NCBI GenBank assembly: GCA_021821425.1
Contig: JAKACL010000100.1
Coordinates: 1 to 9,536, forward strand
Length of the DNA stretch: 9,536 nt
Direction: 5' to 3'
DNA from: Pseudomonadota bacterium
Lineage (GTDB): Bacteria > Pseudomonadota > Gammaproteobacteria > Burkholderiales > Thiobacillaceae
How positions within the stretch are numbered: the stretch's first letter is position 1; each line of letters begins with the position of its first letter. Shown here one piece after another: positions 7,629-9,536 of the stretch. The notes below the pieces were generated by a model. That model was not told where the DNA came from and ran no database searches. It was given only the letters and a program-made list of their open reading frames with translations. A program made the translations under genes and the position numbers.

Positions 7629-8215
7629 GAAAGCTTGTCATCGCCTCCGGCAACGCCGGCAAGCTGCGCGAGATCGTGCGCATTCTCGAACCGCTCGCCA
7701 TCGCCGCTGCGCCGCAGTCCGACTTCGGCGTCCCCGATTGTCCCGAGCCGCACGTCACCTTCATCGAGAACTGCCTTGCCAAGGCGCGCCACGCCAGTGC
7801 GCATACCGGTCTGGCGGCGCTGGCCGACGATTCCGGTATCTGCGTCGACGCGCTGAACGGGGCGCCCGGCGTGCACTCCGCGCGCTATGCGGGCGAGCCG
7901 AAATCCGATGTGCGCAACAACGAAAAGCTGATCGCTGCCCTCGCCGGGCAGGCGAACCGGCGTGCGCACTATTACTGCGTGATGGTAATGGTGCGCTACG
8001 CCGACGACCCCGAGCCGCTGATCGCCGAGGGCCGCTGGTTCGGCGAAATCATCGACACCCCGCGCGGCGAAGGGGGCTTCGGCTACGACCCGTACTTCCT
8101 CGTTCCTGAATTCGGCAAGACCGGCGCCGAGCTCGGCGAGGACGAGAAGAACGCCATTTCGCACCGCGGCCAGGCCTTGCGAGAACTCGCCGACAAGCTG
8201 AAGCGGCTTGGCTGA
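7625..8215 (+). CDS. rdgB: RdgB/HAM1-family XTP/dITP pyrophosphatase
   Basis: A 196-residue house-cleaning enzyme. It hydrolyses dITP, ITP and XTP to monophosphates plus pyrophosphate and so keeps deaminated purines out of DNA and RNA. Family motifs are complete: [10 protein letters not shown] (8-17; N10, K13), [17 protein letters not shown] (67-71) with the catalytic aspartate D69, GVHSARYAG, the purine-pocket GGFGYDPYF (150-158), and ISHRGQAL (S179-H180-R181). Length matches the family. The ATG overlaps the rph stop by four bases, and the 3' end overlaps hemW by eight, so the three genes form a tight operon. Pairing with rph is conserved in many bacteria and fits shared nucleotide and RNA housekeeping. 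Confidence 0.97.
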   Translation: MRKLVIASGNAGKLREIVRILEPLAIAAAPQSDFGVPDCPEPHVTFIENCLAKARHASAHTGLAALADDSGICVDALNGAPGVHSARYAGEPKSDVRNNEKLIAALAGQANRRAHYYCVMVMVRYADDPEPLIAEGRWFGEIIDTPRGEGGFGYDPYFLVPEFGKTGAELGEDEKNAISHRGQALRELADKLKRLG

Positions 8216-9386
8216 GTCCGTCATCCGTTTGTTCAACGGCGGCCTCAAAGTCCAGCCGCCGCTGTCGCTCTACATCCACCTGCCGTGGTGCGTGAAGAAG
8301 TGCCCTTATTGCGACTTCAATTCGCACGCGGCGCAAACGCTGCCCGAAGCGGCCTACATCGACGCGTTGCTGCTGGACCTGGAACGTGCGCTGCCCGACA
8401 TCTGGGGCCGCAGGATCCACACGGTGTTCTTCGGCGGCGGCACGCCCAGCCTGTTCTCGGCCGACGGCATCGACCGCATCCTGACCGGCGTGCGCACCCT
8501 GACGCCGCTGATGCCCGATGCGGAAATCACGCTCGAAGCCAATCCGGGCACGGTGGAAGCGGACCGGTTCGCCGGTTTTCGCGCAGCCGGCGTGACGCGC
8601 GTATCGCTCGGCATCCAGAGTTTCAACCCGTGCCATCTGAAGGCGCTCGGGCGCATCCACGACGATGCCGAGGCACGCCGCGCCGCCGAGCTCGCCGCCA
8701 CCCATTTCGATACCTTCAACCTCGACCTGATGTATGCGCTGCCCGACCAGACGCTGGCCGAGGCGCTGGTGGATATCGATACTGCGCTCACCTTCCAGCC
8801 GCCGCACCTGTCGGCCTATCACCTGACGCTCGAGCCGAACACGCCGTTCGGCCACACCGCGCCGCCGCACCTGCCGGACGATGACCTTGCGGCCGACATG
8901 CAGCTGGCGATCGAGGCGCGGCTACGCGACGCCGGCATGCAGCACTACGAAACCTCGGCTTACGCGCGGCCCGGCCACACCAGCCGCCACAACCTCAACT
9001 ACTGGGAGTTCGGCGACTACCTCGGCATCGGCGCCGGCGCCCATTCCAAGCTCAGTTTCCACGACCGCATCGTGCGGCAGATGCGGGTGAAGCATCCGCA
9101 GCAATACATGGATGCAGTGCAGGCAGATGCCCATGTGGTTGACGTCCGCGTCCTCACGCGCGCCGACCTGCCGTTCGAGTTCATGATGAATGCGTTGCGG
9201 CTGATCGAAGGCGTGCCTGCTGCCTTGTTCGAGGAACGCACCGGTTTGCCCTTGATCGTCTGCACCGCAGCGCTTGAGCGGGCGCGTGCGCACGGCCTGC
9301 TCGATCGCGATGCGACCCGGCTCAGGCCGACGCTGCCGGGGCAGCATTTTCTGAACGACCTGTTGGCGCTGTTTTTGCCGGATTAG
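8208..9386 (+). CDS. hemW: Radical SAM heme chaperone HemW
   Basis: A 392-residue radical-SAM protein of the HemW group, often mislabelled as oxygen-independent coproporphyrinogen III oxidase. The cluster motif is [10 protein letters not shown] (C28, C32, C35, then F37), the CX3CX2CXF form of HemW; true HemN has a fourth cysteine and a longer N-terminus. A GGGTPS stretch (76-81) helps bind S-adenosylmethionine. HNLNYW (261-266), the HNxxYW heme-binding motif, is intact. A HemN_C winged-helix domain fills the last 80 or so residues. The family role is delivering heme to acceptor proteins such as respiratory enzymes. No ATG exists before the conserved region. The TTG at 8208 gives a sensible N-terminus and overlaps rdgB by 8 bases; the TTG at 8229 is a shorter option. 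The gene probably ends the operon. Confidence 0.95.
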   Translation: MAESVIRLFNGGLKVQPPLSLYIHLPWCVKKCPYCDFNSHAAQTLPEAAYIDALLLDLERALPDIWGRRIHTVFFGGGTPSLFSADGIDRILTGVRTLTPLMPDAEITLEANPGTVEADRFAGFRAAGVTRVSLGIQSFNPCHLKALGRIHDDAEARRAAELAATHFDTFNLDLMYALPDQTLAEALVDIDTALTFQPPHLSAYHLTLEPNTPFGHTAPPHLPDDDLAADMQLAIEARLRDAGMQHYETSAYARPGHTSRHNLNYWEFGDYLGIGAGAHSKLSFHDRIVRQMRVKHPQQYMDAVQADAHVVDVRVLTRADLPFEFMMNALRLIEGVPAALFEERTGLPLIVCTAALERARAHGLLDRDATRLRPTLPGQHFLNDLLALFLPD

Positions 9387-9535
9387 GTCGGCGTGCCGGG
9401 CGGGCCCGCCGCGTCGATGCCGACCATGGCGGAAAGCTCGCGCTGCAGCGCAGCTTCGTCGCCCAGGTTCAATTCCACCAGGCGCCGCAGATTGGTGACG
9501 CTTTCGAGATCGATCTCCGTGCAATGTATGCCGAG
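9383..9535 (-). CDS. C-terminal 50 codons of an unrecognised protein, 5' truncated by the window
   Basis: An open frame enters from the right edge on the minus strand and ends in TAA (9383-9385), overlapping the hemW stop by four bases tail to tail. It is the only frame in this 150-base stretch that looks natural as protein: [16 protein letters not shown] is a typical amphipathic helix, followed by [18 protein letters not shown] and a Gly/Pro-rich end (GPPGTPT). I do not recognise the family from this tail, and no domain can be named. Convergent overlapping stops are common at the ends of compact operons. The competing minus-strand frame is rich in Arg, His and Ser and runs antisense through hemW, so it is less credible. 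Confidence 0.55.
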   Translation of the reverse strand, partial: LGIHCTEIDLESVTNLRRLVELNLGDEAALQRELSAMVGIDAAGPPGTPT

Positions 9536-9536
9536 C

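Noticed and set aside
8208..9386. Annotation as oxygen-independent coproporphyrinogen III oxidase (HemN)
   Set aside because: The cluster motif has Phe where HemN has its fourth cysteine, the HemN N-terminal region is absent, and the HNxxYW motif is present, so HemW fits better.

Overview
The window is high-GC, densely coded chromosomal DNA that looks like a betaproteobacterium. The grounds are the gene order yicC-gmk-rpoZ-spoT and rph-rdgB-hemW, a short 67-residue omega subunit, and the sequence character of every protein. The genus cannot be fixed from the sequence alone; a Thiobacillus/Nitrosomonadales- or Rhodocyclales-like host would fit. No tRNA, rRNA, insertion sequence, prophage, CRISPR array or origin was seen, and no gap between genes exceeds about 110 bases.

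Left edge, bases 2-879, plus strand: the last codons of a DUF692-type (MNIO iron enzyme, BufB-like) gene overlap the start of a complete DUF2063 (BufC/HvfC-like) partner gene. This is the distal end of a bufferin-type RiPP peptide-modification operon. Its precursor peptide gene, if present, lies to the left of the window.

Bases 909-4853, minus strand: a compact operon read leftwards in the order yicC (RNase) - gmk (guanylate kinase) - rpoZ (RNA polymerase omega) - spoT (bifunctional ppGpp synthetase/hydrolase). It joins GTP supply, the ppGpp enzyme, and the polymerase subunit that forms part of a ppGpp site.

Bases 4854-4959: a short divergent control region. It has an A-rich tract, no clear Shine-Dalgarno for the rightward gene, and a possible 22-codon leader reading frame.

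Bases 4960-9386, plus strand: a soluble Hanks-type Ser/Thr kinase (non-RD catalytic loop), a PP2C phosphatase with an extra C-terminal tail, then rph (RNase PH), rdgB (ITP/XTP pyrophosphatase) and hemW (radical-SAM heme chaperone). Spacings are 9 and 74 bases and then overlaps of 4 and 8 bases, so rph-rdgB-hemW are tightly coupled. An 18-bp perfect GC palindrome and a -10-like TAAAAT precede rph.

Right edge, bases 9383-9535, minus strand: the C-terminal 50 codons of an unrecognised gene, convergent with hemW and overlapping its stop codon.

Most of the window is conserved housekeeping. The parts most worth following are the clipped bufferin-type operon and the reversible-phosphorylation pair set head-to-head with the GTP/ppGpp operon.
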